DNA of 64,000 nucleotides from Holacanthus passer (Eukaryota; Chordata; Actinopteri; Pomacanthidae), in NCBI GenBank assembly GCA_025331565.1, contig JAFREQ010000076.1, positions 1 to 64,000 on the forward strand, read 5' to 3'. Both the position numbers and the translations under genes were made by a program. Shown piece after piece: positions 1 to 13,415 of the stretch. The first letter of the stretch is position 1. Every line of letters starts with the position of its first letter. The notes beneath the pieces are model-generated. The model saw nothing but the letters and a program-made list of their open reading frames with translations, was not told the DNA's origin and made no database searches.

Positions 1-3000
1 ACATGGCCTGTGTCTCCCTATACTTTCAACAAACACTGCATCCCTGTGTTCTTCAAACCCAGCAATGCACTAAGACAGGAACTGGCCAACCTGAAAGACC
101 GCACAACAAAGACACAAACCAGGTGGTATCAGTGATCCTGATAACAACCCCACACAGAGGTTAAAATTGGGACTCCCCACCCGTCAGTTAGAACTGAAGG
201 ATGAGAGGCAAAACCTTTTCAAGTATCTACAACCATGTCCAGTTGCTATAGATTCGACCCTCCTTGGACAGCCCTAACCTGGATGACTGAGAATCTTCTG
301 TATCTTCTGTTGAAAAGTGTTGAAAGACTGCACGGCTTTTGTGGCCCCTAAATGTTGGTAGTATGCATACATGTGAACAAAATTGGCCCCTTTCTATGCA
401 AATGAGCCTCATTGCAAAAGAAAAAAAAAAAAAAAAAGTCACATGTACTTAGATGAAAATGAGATGAAAAAGAGAGTTGGTTGTAGCTGAAGCACATTCA
501 ATCAGCAAGACTATCTTTATGTTACTCCCCCCTTTTCCTGCTCCAAATGATTAGAAGTGTTTACTCTAATGCCAAGATCTCTATCAGCCAATCTCCAATT
601 TGCAGTTCTCCTCTCTGTTGCTGTCAGCCACTGTCATTTCACTGTGCATTATACTTTGTCACAAGGATTACTGCAATCAGATGCAAAACAAGGGCAAATT
701 GCACACAGCTACAAACCTTCATGGGCATGTTTGCAATGTAATGTCATTAGCGCCCATGTGCTGCTCAGTTTGCTTTGTTGCATTGTTTTTCCTGCTTCCA
801 GTTCTGACGACAGCCAGCCAGAACTTCCTGTAATTGGTCCAAAAGTCTGAACCATCCAAAAAAAAAAAGCACACAACCACCTCCTTTCTCATATCAAGTT
901 TTAGCTGTCTGGTCTGGACCGTTATGCGAGGGAAGGCTTCACACCTGTAATTGTTAACCAGATCAAGTGGCCTCAGATTGCCAAACATTATTCTTTGCAT
1001 TTATTCATGAGTTTCTTTTGTCAGTTTTCAGATTTGTATTTCATTTTTTATAGTATATTTTAAAATATGTTGCTCTGTTGTCATGGCTGATAATATTTGT
1101 CTCCTTCATTATGAATTGATCTGATGTCACACATGCAGTTTTTACAGACTTGCATTAGTCTGTTTTAGCTCTTAGAGTTTGCTTTTTGGATTAATCCTGG
1201 TTCAGGATGAATTTGATTTGTTAGCCTCATTCAAGCTGCACTTTCACAATGAGCTCAGTGTTATCTAGCCTCCTTTCACAACATCAGCAGACAACCTCCA
1301 GTCAGTCTCTGTTTTGTTTGACAGATCAGTTGAGGACTGATGGAGGACTAAAAAGCTAACTTCCTGATGATCAACTGTTTAACACACATTTATGGTCTTT
1401 ACTTTTACCAGTTTCTAATGTACACTCCAGAGACCTGGAAACAATTATTATTCAACCACATGATAAGTGACAAGCGAGTTTGGAGTGAGCTGCTTTCACC
1501 CTCTTACTTTCTTTCCTCCTCTCCAAAAGATACATTCTTCTCACTGAAGAGAAAGACAGATAGAGGGCGCTGTAGTCATTGCATTAAGTGTGATCTCTAT
1601 TTTAGCCTGTGTTCACTGGTGCTGTGAAGTGCGCAACTTATAAGAATTACATACCATGTTACATTTTCTGTTTCATTTTTGCATTGGCATGCACATAACA
1701 GACTTCCGACCACAATTTGATGGTATCTAGAAGCTTTCTTTGCAGATATGGTAGCCAACACTCTTATAAAGGGAGTTTTAATCAGAGTCACTTCATTGCT
1801 GAGACAATAACTGATATTATGTAAACCCAAAAAATTCACAGTTCAGCTTTCTGTACCTTATTTCTGTACATATACAACCTATAATATACTATTCTATTTA
1901 TATACAGTATAACATAGTCAAATATTAATCTTATAAAAAATAACAATATGCTTTAATAAATATGATACAGGCTACATTCAGTTCAAGCACTTCGTTGATC
2001 GTGTGAAACTGCAATTTCTGCGTATTTCATGTGGCATGACTTGGTATCTTTGTGGTTTTGACACTTCCGATAATTTAGAGTGACATTAAAAGTTTTTTTG
2101 GGGAAAAGGTGGTAAGGTGTGACTTCACAGTGGTTTCACAATCAGGAACTAATGTGATATATATATACACACACCCTCTTGCAGAAAGGGTGAGAGCAGT
2201 GAAGTGGTTTAGTGAGCTACAGTGGATTTAAGCAATGCCTTTTAAACCTGGCACACCATGGTAAATGAGGCTGCACAGCAATCCTATTGCCTTTGTGGAA
2301 ATAAATAAATATCAAAGAATGTGAAGCCACAAGACTTTTCGGTTTGAATACAACTGTCTAGTATTATACATCAGCTGCTCAGAAAGATCAGTAACAATCA
2401 ACAGATCAACAGAGAGCACAGCCAAGCAGTCATATGATGGTGATGAAATTACAAAATGTGGAGGTGGTCTACCATTCTAAGATGCGCAGAGACTCGCTGT
2501 GGTTGTACCATGACCTACACTGCACAGTATACTACAAGCAAACCAATAAAGTAGAGGTGGTGAGAGTGGCTTTTAACTGCATATTACTATATATAGAGAC
2601 AACTACTCAACTAGCATTTTTTATTAAAAACCAAAGAAAAAAATCATAGATAATGCCGACGCTTAACAATAACCAATAACCCTGATCTAAGTTTTAATTT
2701 AAAGTCTTATGAGGTCATTGGTGGACTGCCATCTGCTGAAAGTTTATCATACATAAAGCTCTGACACAAATTCAACACCGTATACACCATAACACGACAA
2801 ATGACATATTGGATTAAAAGCTACTAGTAATAAAACAAAAAAAATACATATCTATACATATATAGATATATATGTATATATATATATCAACATAAGTTGA
2901 ATTTAGTCTAAAATCTAACTATAACTCTAATACGTGAAGTGAAGTGAAACGTTTTCACAAAGTAATCAGAAATTATGTCAACTGCCTTGGTTTGGTGATA

Positions 3001-3687
3001 GCTTAAAACAATGTCCTAATAGACTAAATTTAGACCAAAGCTGAAATGTTTTGGGGTGAAATGATGACACACAACTGAGCAACGAGATTCTACAACAGTC
3101 ATTCAGCCTGACACTGACAGTGAATTCACACACGGCATTAATGTGCGACACACGTCAGCCTCGACCAGATCTCTGACAACAGACAGTTTATTGATGAAGA
3201 CGACTTCTAGTTGGACTGCGGGAAACAGTAAATCAGTGTCATCCCACGCAAACACGCAGTAGAAGGCTCAGTTCTCTGGAAACGCTTGAGAGAAAGAAGA
3301 AAATGTCCTCCACCGACCACAGTAAGCCCTTCTGTGAATGTGCATGGTCGCAAATGTGTGCCTTACAAAAATCTGTAAAACTGTAATGTCACACTTTCAA
3401 AGTGTTCAGGCTACATAGAAATGTGCTGCACAGGGAACAGGGTGTGCCTGTATGAGTCTATTTAACATACAAAGTGACACTTCCTTTTATGGAGCTTGAT
3501 AACAGAACAATTATTTACTTTCTCTCAAACACCACGTTCTCCCTCTCTTACACGTTTCAACTTGCTGAATTGGCATGCCATGTAAACTAACTCTCCCTCG
3601 ACCCCCCACACCCTCTCTATTGTCCCCGCCCGGCGCCCAGGCATCAATTCAGCACAAGAATTTCCCCTTTTCTTTCACTTCCCAGCT

Positions 3688-3688
<1 letters not shown>
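1..3688. other. Gene-free AT-rich DNA
   Basis: No exon with credible splice borders, codon bias or a recognisable protein was seen on either strand. Short A-runs (420-437 and 860-869) and AT-rich simple sequence (about 2843-2888) are present. Open frames here are under 100 codons and have random composition. Confidence 0.6.

Positions 3689-3724
<36 letters not shown>
3689..3724. repeat. (GT)n microsatellite
   Basis: An almost perfect GT tract of about 36 bases with one GC interruption near its start. Open frames on the minus strand here are long Thr-His runs produced by the repeat. Confidence 0.95.
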
Positions 3725-3728
<4 letters not shown>

Positions 3729-6700
3729 AAGAGCGGCAGGCACTGACCAAAGACTGGCAGAAATGGGTGTGTGAGTGTGCGAGATGCTGACTGGAACGCT
3801 GCTCACATACCGTAGACTTTCTCATTTTACCCACAGTCATTCTGAAACTTGTTGCTTCACAGACATGTAGGATGATGCGTGAACGAGACGGGTTCCCACA
3901 ACCCCCCAACCTCTCACTATGCCGCTTTGTGTTTTCCAGTGAAATTTCTCGTGTCTTCCCTACTCTGCATCACATCGAGGTCTGACTCACACTGTCGCAC
4001 TCGGGCAAACTTGTATATATTAATCATCAGCCCAAGTCCTGTTTACCGTCATGCACAGTGAAATGGCAGTCAAAACAATGCGTGACACAGGCAGGAGATC
4101 AAGGTGTCAGACGGAGAGAGCAGACAACAAATCAGCTCCTCTCAGCCTACATCTGAGCCTTTTGACGATTTACTGAGATGCAGCCCTTTTACCCTCATCT
4201 TCAGTGACGCCAGCAGCAATGTCTGTCAGTCAGTCTACCACTTTGGTCTAGACTGAAATATCTTAACTCTCGGACGTACTGCCAAGAAAGTTTGTACAAC
4301 TATTCACAGTCCTCATTAGACCAAGTTACTATTTTCGTTTTTCTTTGGTGAAATGGTGAAACAACTATCGAGCAGAATGCAATGATCAAGTGACCTGAAA
4401 TTTGAATTTATCCAATGTTTTATTTGGAAGCAAAAACCTGAAAAATATAGTAAAATAGGCAGTTGGCCAAAACTGGCTATTTCAGTCCAAAAGATTATTG
4501 TCAAATTTGAATTCTAGCAAAATTCTGACTTCTCATCTGCATCTCAGATGTTAATTTCAAATCCTATTATATACACCTGTTTTCAGTAAAGTACTTTGCA
4601 AATACCACTTCCTGTCCTTCTCAAAGATTTTAAAGCCTTTGAATGCCGCATTTTCTCTGACTGCTTTTCATGTCTGTCACATTCTAGTTTCGGCTAACAA
4701 CGAAGCCTGACACAAAAAAAGGTTACATGATTATTTTGCACCCACATTTACAGGCTGAATTCGTGGCTTGGATTTTGTCCTGCAAGCGTTTCAGTCTGCA
4801 TTTACCCGACTTCTCTACAAGCAGCAGAGTGAAGCACTGAAGAATGTGCATGGAAGAGTAATTCAAGGAACAAAAGCTTCTCTTTGTTGTCAGGCCTTCG
4901 AGCTGAAGTGACAGCCAGCTTGAATGAGGGTCAAAGATCACTGGCTGGTTTGGAGGCTGTTTAAGCCAATAGTTAAAAGACATAGTATACACACACAAAC
5001 AGGCTCTCGCTCTCTGAACAACACTCTCTGAAGAGTTTTCCATCAAGAGTAAGGACAAAATCAAATTCAAGGTGTTAGATACACTGAAACACAACATAGT
5101 TACATTGAGGAATTAACACACTGGCCACATTGGTCTTTTTGCAATAGGTGTTGCTGTGAGAAGATCACACTGTGCTACTGTGTTGTGCACTGCTGCAGAC
5201 ACGATAAGAGTTGGGTTTGTTATCACTATACAAGAAACAACTGGCAGGCTATGGCTGCTGTTTGACATGTTGATTTACAGCATATAGTTTTAGCAGCTCA
5301 GGACTTGCGTGTGTGAAAATGACAGGTTACAGTCATACACTGAGAGCAGCTACTGAGGAAGTGAGAGTGAGTGAGAGTCATGACATCTCATTGAAAGCAT
5401 TCATAATAACTTGGATGGCTTTCTTCTCACCAGAATTATGTCAAAGCAGGAATGAGCATCCAAGTCCTCGACCACAGAAACGTTTCAAGTTGAAGTGGAA
5501 GACTAAATATAATATATCTGATGGGGAATGTTCCCTCGGCTACAAATTAGTGTCGGGACCTTGCATTCTTCGTGATAGCACCACAGTGATACAACGTGCA
5601 CATCTGCACCAGTGTGTTTGTATTCCTTTATCTGTATCTCCACGTCCTCTGTGAGGAAATTGGAGGAGCAGGTGGAATGCTGCAGATATTTCCTTCAGGG
5701 CCATGAATAAATCAATACGACAACACACACACACACACACGCACAGACAAAAGCCAGCATAGCATTAGGCCCATACCATCCCCAGTGTGGCCTTAGGTGT
5801 GGGTCACGAGGTGCAGTTTGCTTTGCTTTGGGGGCATTCTTTTCATCATTATGAAAAATGAAGTCAGAACAAAAGAGACAAGGCTCCTGCAATGAGTCAC
5901 ACATCTCCTGCAATATTTGCATTTCAAGAGATCGAGTGTTTAGAAAAAAAAATCCCCCCTCACTTTGGTCATTTCTTCACTCTCAGTTTCAAACATCAAG
6001 TGCTTCTCTGATCTGCACATGCTGGTTTACAAATGTTTAAACTGGGGCAATGCCCATTTTTTCACACTACAGGTTTTTTTTGACTGAGTGAAGTCTTCTG
6101 ATTGTGCACCTAGGCACAATCAGGAAACCACACACTGCAGCTGTGAAGAAGAGCAAGGTAGAGCCATGATGTTCCCGCTGCTTGTCTTTGATGTCTGCCT
6201 CAACAGCAATATGAGCCAAACATTATCTCTTAATACAGGTTGGCTTATGAGGGCAGAGAAAGAAAAAAAAAGGCCTGGCACAACCCAGCTACTGTAAATA
6301 ATCATGAGGATGCATTCATGAACCCAGCCCAAAAGCACACACACACACACAACAAAGAAATAAAAAATGTTAATGTCAAAATAAAGGTGAAATTAATGAC
6401 TGCAGGTGTGCTGCAATCTTACAGTTATATCTAATCTAAAAGTTATAGCTAACCAGTTTACAATTGGACAAAAGGTATGTACATGCAGATTAAATCATAC
6501 CAACAGGAAGCATCAGGTTCACCTCATTATACCTTTTAATTATGATATATTTTTTTATGTTTTATTTTTTTCAAAAGAAACCATTTGAAACAAATTGTAA
6601 TTTAACAGTGATATCGGGAGAATATTTTTAAAAGGTCAAAAAGGTGACTAATGGAGGTGGCAATGAATATCAGACATCTATAGCATATCATATAGGTGAT

Positions 6701-6985
6701 ATGATATATAGATTATTATATCGACATGTATAAGGTTAGTAAAGTAAAGTAGTTCTCCTTAGACTTACTTCGGGTCGTTTTCCTCCAGTTAAAACTTTTC
6801 ACCCACTATTCCACAAACCAGTAAGAATAGAAAAGCAGCCCGACTTGAACACAACCTGGGATGGACGCTCAAATCTCTCTAACCGACTCAGGTGGGCCAG
6901 AGGCAGAAAAAAACTGAATTCACTTGTTGTCTTTCAGCTCATTTCCATTGTCTTCTACTTACTTGAAACGCTTGAAGATATTTTT
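3725..6985. other. Gene-free DNA with a short (AC)n tract
   Basis: I see no supported gene. An AC tract lies at 5723-5744 and a shorter one at 6337-6350. The 124-codon minus-strand frame at 4723-5097 and the 113-codon plus-strand frame at 5313-5654 lack codon bias and any recognisable motif. Confidence 0.55.
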
Positions 6986-7110
6986 AAAGATGCGAAGTCC
7001 GGGGAACAAGTCGCCGGGATGAAGCGTCGCCTGAAGCCGTCACGGAGACTCTATTCGCGGAGAGATTGCCGAAGTCAGACTGTTGTGAAGGCAGCACTAT
7101 TTCCGGCAAT
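6986..7110. promoter_or_regulatory. Small CpG-dense patch
   Basis: About eleven CpG dinucleotides fall within roughly 120 bases (for example GTCGCCGGG, GCGTCGCC, TTCGCGG) in an otherwise CpG-poor, AT-rich region. This could be a small promoter or first exon, or a young insertion not yet depleted of CpG. An open frame crosses it (6845-7138) but matches no protein I know. Confidence 0.3.
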
Positions 7111-8214
7111 GACTTTCATAATAAATCACTCAACCTAAGAATCACAATACAGAACCAAGAGTAATTGTGTGTTTATCATTTGTGTACAAATCTGCTGTCA
7201 GCAGGCTATTTTGTACACGTTTTTTTATGTTGTAGTCAGTAATCAGTGTTATTGTTTTTAATTATTTATTTTCCATTTTAGTAAAAGAAAAAATGAGGGA
7301 CAAATATATCAGATGTTCATTTTTTCTACATGTATGTACGTTCACTGCTTATGAATGCACGGTCTGTTCCTTATTTTCCCAATGTGTAGCTCATTCTTTA
7401 ATATGTGATTTTTTTTTCAGTGATAAATTTGAACATTTTGAGCTTTTATTTTGAAGGTAAAAGTTATTTTCCGGTTTTATTCTGCTATCTATGTCTCACT
7501 TGACTGCCATGCAGCAGCAAGGTGGAAAAGGGGAAGCCAGACAGCCTGACTGTGTCTGGATCACAGAGGAGGGGCTGTATGATGGGATAAGTAAGAGTGC
7601 AATCAGTCTCTTTTCAAAGCCACTCACAATCCAAACCTCAGCACGACCATTATATAGCCTCCAGTGTTTGTTTAATGAAGAAATAACAATAATTATTGCT
7701 ATTGACCTATAGTCACTCATTATATTAAGGTTTGCCTTTATTTCTTATGATCTCTCTAAAATGTATAACTGGATTAATATTGTTAACTGTGCCAAGACTT
7801 CAGGCTTTTGATTAAGTTGGAGCTCAGTTCAAGATATGCATATACAGTATATGCACATATATGGATATATACCTATGGATATCTCTGGGTCTACCCAGAG
7901 ACAGGTTGACTGACATTTTACTTTTCTTTTGATACCATTGATTCAACAATCAAGATAATGCTGGAGCTGCTCTACCTCGTTGCCACAGGAAGCTGGACAG
8001 GTTTCATGTTACCACAGACCACAGCTTTATCATGAAGAGGCTTTGAATTCCGAAACTTCTAAGAGGAAAAAAAAACTATTGATAACTGCTTTGAAAAAAA
8101 AAAAGCGTTGACTGGCAAACGTAAAGTCTCTTTTGGTGAGGTATGAAATCCACATTAAGGTTTTAGCATGTATGCAAATGCAAATGGTAAAAGAGTTCAG
8201 TTAAGTCTCAGTGT

Positions 8215-8350
8215 GATAGGATAAGACAAACCTTTATTTGTTCCACAGTGGGGAAATTCACATATCACAGCAGCAAAGGGGATAGCAGCAGTTAAATAGT
8301 AAAAAGAACAAATAAACAGGCTAAAAAAGAAGATATTAACAAATGTACAT
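8215..8350 (+). repeat. Dispersed teleost repeat fragment (CTTTATTTGTTCCACAGTGG type)
   Basis: The motif of a Tagged-T run, TTTATTNNTCCCACAGTGGGG, followed by an A-rich tail with CAGCAGCAAAGGG, is very common in teleost genomes and probably belongs to a LINE 3' end. A second, shorter copy occurs at 24185-24245. The family name is uncertain. Confidence 0.5.
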
Positions 8351-9366
8351 AACTTATTTACAGTTGCAATATGGATATGAAGTATGAAATATAAAATATA
8401 TGACCAGCATATACACTGTGGGCCTGAATTGAAATATGAAATGAGAGTTTGACCTATAGGATTAAATATGGAATATTAAATATTAAATACTAAATACAAA
8501 ATATTTCACAGTGAAGAATATTGCACATATTTAGGCTGAACAGCTACAACACAGAACTGAAACCTGCCATTAGCTTCACCGAAGATTATTGCTTCCGTCC
8601 TCGAACACAAAATAATAAAAACAGGTCGTATTGAGAGCATTGCTGCATCACCACTAAAACATTGCACATTGTACGAAACCCTTCGAGATCTCCTAATGTC
8701 CTTTACTACAAATAGATTAAATGACTGCCAAGTCATTTTCCTGGTCTTTTATTTGACAACTTTTTCTGAATTAACCTTAACTAAACACTAAAATAACTTA
8801 ACTGTGTTGGCTACAAAAGTTGTCCAGTAAGCATTACAGTTGACTTTATGGCTGTGCTGTTTGTCCATAAAGTTCCTAATGGCACCACAATAAATTTCTG
8901 GTTGTGTCACAGATATGATGACCCAAGAGGGTTGCTCGGGTCTTCTGGTACTGGCCTGCTGTACTTTATCCAAAGACTAAGTATTATTTTAATAGAATTT
9001 CTCTACTTCCTCTTAATGTTTTATGTTAAGCATGTGGTGTTACCTGGCTAAGGAAGTTTGCCCAAAAAATAGAGTTTGAATTAACTTGACTTTGGCCTGT
9101 GTTTGTGTTCTGCACAAAGCAGCTGCCGGTGTTAAAAGGCAGGTTAATGTTTAAACCCACAGCATTATCTGATGTCATTGTTTGTGCTTACTCAACAATT
9201 TAAAGCACATTTTTCACTAAAAACTCAACCATATACTCTTAAAGTGAGGCTTCTGTAGTCTTCATATACTAAAAAGAGAGGGTGGTGGAGAGGGAGGGAG
9301 TGAAAGAGGGAAATGGCTAGATTCAGCACCTGGCTCCTCTCTTCTGTTCAACTGTCTACATGAGTG

Positions 9367-9369
<3 letters not shown>

Positions 9370-9417
<48 letters not shown>
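9370..9417. repeat. (GT)n microsatellite
   Basis: About 46 bases of uninterrupted GT, followed by a short ATGCATGC palindrome and more GT. It pairs with the AC tract at 9521-9550 as an inverted repeat. Confidence 0.95.
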
Positions 9418-9515
9418 CATGCGTGTGTGTTTGTCTGAAGCAGGATTTGTCAGTTGAATTGCGTGGGCTTGGGTAATAAAGGGCCCACTGTCTTGGTGAC
9501 GACAGGTGTGCTTGG

Positions 9516-9520
<5 letters not shown>

Positions 9521-9550
<30 letters not shown>
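9521..9550. repeat. (CA)n microsatellite
   Basis: Thirty bases of perfect CA repeat, opposite in strand sense to the GT tract about 105 bases upstream. Confidence 0.95.
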
Positions 9551-9552
<2 letters not shown>

Positions 9553-11510
9553 GACTATGCTTAGAGACGAAAGTGACAATACATTTGTGACCCAAAAGGT
9601 CTGCTGTGAGCTCTGTGTGTGATAGCCAGAGTGAAAAACAGGCTAATGAAAGAGACGCAGAATAGACAGACAGAAAGAAAAAAAAAGCACGAGACACAGA
9701 GACTGGGAGTCAGCAGACAGTCTCAAGCTTACACAAGTTAGTTATCTTATCATCCATCTCCATGTGAAAACCATAGCAGACTATGTGGGAGACTGAGATC
9801 CTTCTGCAATAGATGAACTATTAGGCGTGCCGTTACCAGGGTAAGGTGCAGCAGAGCAGAGAATGCTTGTGCTTGCTTGCCAGTAGAGAACCATGTTTTA
9901 TACTTGTATATCTGCCCCTGAGTGCATAAAGTCATCTCCTGTCAAACGCTCCAAATATGGTCAAAAGTATCTGTGACAGTCTGAGGTGTCAGACAAATGC
10001 TTTTGTGGCCTATCATGTGACACGGCGGCCAAGAGGCAGCGCACACAGCACTGTGACTCACTAACTTAGTAGCTGATCTAACGTCCTGCAATTATGGTTT
10101 CCCATCGGCAACCACGAAAGGATAATATCCAAAAGCAAATATTCTTAAACCCGTCACATGTGTTATTATGGGATAAATATCACAAGCTTTTAATGCAAGG
10201 CTTTGTCTGTGAATGTGTTCTTTCTGTGTGACTGTGGAAATGAGCCACACAGTGAGGGGAAGCACACACCTTCTTAAAGTGAGACCTGCCAAGGTATTTA
10301 CAATCATATATTGTCTACTAGAAACCACAGTGGTATTACAGCACTTGTAGGGACCAACTCTACATAGAAGGCCTTGTTGAGTATTTTTACATAAATCTAA
10401 CCCTGTTTCCAAATCTGAACTTTGATCTTAACCTACACTCTCACCTATACTCAAATTTAATGTTATTCTCAAACCTCTTAACCCCTTAAACCAAAAACTC
10501 AAAATATCTCAACTTCAGTGTTGCTTAACACATATGCCTGTGTTTTCATGGTGGAGGAAGCTCACAGGAGCCTTCTCTTGTTAAATTCACCAACAATAGT
10601 CTCAGAGCCTTTTGGGGTCTTTGGGCTACACCCTCTATAGTTTAAATGACTTTACAGAATGGCCATAAAGGCAAAAGGCCAGCATTCCCTGTGAAAACAG
10701 CAGCTTTACAGGGGTTTAAATCAGCTCTACACCTGCCACAAGTTCAGCCTTGGAGTTGGAGTTTTGTGTTCAATTATAGTTTACCAAGTTTTGTTTCACG
10801 CATTCACATTAGTCTAGCATTAATGCAGTTGAACTAAGGTTATTATTTTCTACCACATATTTGTGATCAATTTCTTTGCAAATTTTGATCCTTTCATTTC
10901 AAGTGCCAGTGTAAAGGGTGCTGTGGTGTGTGCATACACCGACCTGGTCGTAGGCAGGAGGTGAGTCAGTTTCTGTTTCACAGCGGTGGCGTTCTAAAGC
11001 ACAAACAAAAACAACCTCACCTTCGCACAACCCTGTGAGAAGGTGCAGTGTTTAGGGATTTTGTGTCAATTCAGAGCTTCATCCTGTTCGCTGTGGCCTC
11101 TCTGCTCTGCATTTGTATATGCATGTATGACTGACAGCGGCGGAGAGAGATAGAGAAGCAGGGGAAACCCATAAAGCACATAGAAATACAGCGATTTAAC
11201 CAGGTCACTACGCTACGAGTCTCAACCTCACACCCTGCATGCCGTTATTGGCTAGGGGTTACACACCCTCTGACCAAAGGTCGCAGCCCAGAAATGTCCT
11301 GAACACAGCAAAATAACAAGAAAATAAAAATAATACAGGCAGAGGATAATTACAGACTCATGGCTCATAAGTGATGGCTGAGAGGGATTACTTTTGTTTT
11401 ACTTGTTTTGCTTAAATGCAACTGGTATAATTTTGATATCAACCTTTTAATATGAAAAAAAAAACTCCTGCTTGAACGTCTACAAAGTATAGGCAAACAA
11501 TCCTGACTCA

Positions 11511-11640
11511 ATCTGACCTCCACCAGGTCGTACCGGGTCAGCCTCAGGATCCAAGAAAGAGAAGTTCAGATAAGCGACAGGAAATCTGACCTTTGTCTTC
11601 TCAGGTCAGTCACATGATCCAAGAAAGAGAAGTTCAGATG
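11511..11640 (+). repeat. Imperfect tandem duplication, about 68-73 bp unit
   Basis: ATCTGACC begins each unit, at 11511 and 11584. The core ATCCAAGAAAGAGAAGTTCA is repeated exactly at 11549 and 11617. The rest of the units has diverged. Confidence 0.7.
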
Positions 11641-12347
11641 AGTGAAGATGTGGACACTTTCATTTTAGTGCCAAGATTTTTTTTCAAGTTTTTTGAAATT
11701 ACAAACCCTTACGGAAATTTCAGACAGGGGAAGTCAAACCTCCTAAATTCACATAGAGGGTTTTCCAAGTGAAATATTTCAAAGCTATACATTTAAACAG
11801 CCGGTGTTAAATTTCACAAGCAGGCATTCGGATATGTATAAAATTCAAACTATTAGGGCCTTTTTTTGACTTCTGTGGTTATTATGTTTGTCCAAGGTTC
11901 AGTACACCCTCGAGCAGAAATGCAAATGTTGTTAACAGTAACTGGAAAGTAGAGCACCTTACATTTGAATATTTCTGACATCTCTATTTTACACAGACAT
12001 GTAGGTCAGCCGTATCCTATATTAGCCCTCTGGTATGGTAACACTACACATTTTTCAGTCCCTTTCTGCCTTTTCCACCCCTCCCATATTCTCTCTTTTC
12101 ACACCCCCTCTGACTCTTCACCCTCATCCCACATCCGTCTTAGCCCAACACCTTTTCTGTTCCACCCTTCATCCCGGCTTTTCTTTAAAACTCCCTCATC
12201 ACAGTTATAAAACACTGGTTGGGTAGTTTTAGAGGATTTACAGCACGCTGCATGCCAGACGGGAATTTCAGCGTGATTATCTCTCATCTCTGTTTATTCT
12301 GTCTCTTTGTCTGGAACACAGACAGGAAAATCTGCGGGCTATATGGG

Positions 12348-12349
<2 letters not shown>

Positions 12350-12402
<53 letters not shown>
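12350..12402. repeat. (CA)n microsatellite
   Basis: About 52 bases of perfect CA repeat, the longest dinucleotide tract in the window; likely polymorphic. Confidence 0.95.
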
Positions 12403-12405
<3 letters not shown>

Positions 12406-13289
12406 CCGCCTTTATGCATTATTAAAAGATAGTTAAACCAAGCAATAAACACACACACATGGGTCCTCATCTGCCGGGCTTTGTCGCCATGGTGACAAGT
12501 GTGTGTCCTGCTAGAGACCAGCTGGTGGACCCTGACTGTGAGGATGTGATGGGTGTGATGTGTGTGTGTGTACAAGAAAGAGATACGAAACAATGAGGTA
12601 ACACACCGCGCAGGATTAGTCTATTCATTAAACTGTCTCTTTTTCCATTACATATGCCTGGACACACACCTGAAACCCAACGAGAAGAGAGAAAGCACAG
12701 CAGACGTTGGCATATTGATCCTTGTATTGATTCCCGGTTGCAAATGAGTATTTATTCTCCAATTCATATTGTGGTGGGAGTAGTGTTGACACTCCAGACA
12801 GCATACCATCTGTTTCTACCTCTCTCACACAGCAATGTAAGGAGCATGCAGAGACACGTCCGGCTGTCTGGTTGGCACAAACAGAGTTATGTGTTTGTCT
12901 CATTTAACATGATTACAGACTTTCTACTACCAAAACATGCAGGCCTCCTTTCCATCATTCCACACTTACTTACTCACTCCCTCCGCTGACTTTCTTCTCA
13001 TGCACCTCTGCACCCTGCCCTCTGCTCCACTTCACATCCAGCTAGAATAGCGCTGTTTGTTCATGTAACCATATATTAAATGTCGAACTCATAGAGGACA
13101 TCAATTTGGTTTGGAGGTCGTACAGAATGGGGCTTTGCCTGGAATGGTCGTTCACTTCAAAAGGCCGAGCACAGCGTTACTTTCCAGACCGACAAGAAGC
13201 TAAAAAGAGGAGATCTATTCCCCTCCCTGAGGAGGCGGGGGGGATGAAGGAGACTCATCCCCTTTGTCATTCAAGACAAATCCACACAA

Positions 13290-13415
13290 TATCACACCTT
13301 TTTTTTTCAAGCAAGGGAGAGGTTGGTGGTAACATGTACAAAGGTCCCGAGCCAGACTCGAACCAGAAATGCTGAGTCAACAGCTTGGACATCTAAGCCA
13401 TCAGGATGCTCCAGA
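13290..13415 (-). repeat. tRNA-derived SINE fragment
   Basis: On the minus strand, TGGCTTAGATGT resembles a polymerase III box A, and about 30 bases later GGTTCGAGTCT closely fits box B. Next come CGGGACCTTTGTACATG and a pyrimidine-rich segment, the order seen in an abundant teleost tRNA-derived SINE. The head cannot be a functional tRNA: I see no acceptor stem and the flanks do not pair. Confidence 0.55.

Larger units (their letters stand above)
7111..13289. other. Gene-free DNA with microsatellites and small repeats
   Basis: No gene is supported. It contains a teleost repeat fragment at 8215-8350, the paired GT/AC tracts at 9370-9550, an imperfect tandem duplication at 11511-11640 and a long CA tract at 12350-12402. 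The 10.92-11.29 kb part is less AT-rich and looks unique, but I cannot assign a role. Confidence 0.5.

Noticed and set aside
4723..5097. 124-codon minus-strand frame
   Set aside because: No codon bias, no motif, no splice context; expected by chance in a window of this size.
9262..9697. Two frames over 100 codons rich in Thr-His and Val-Cys
   Set aside because: Artefacts of the GT/CA microsatellites.
13346..13415. Functional tRNA gene
   Set aside because: Box A and box B are present but no acceptor stem pairs and the flanks match a SINE body.
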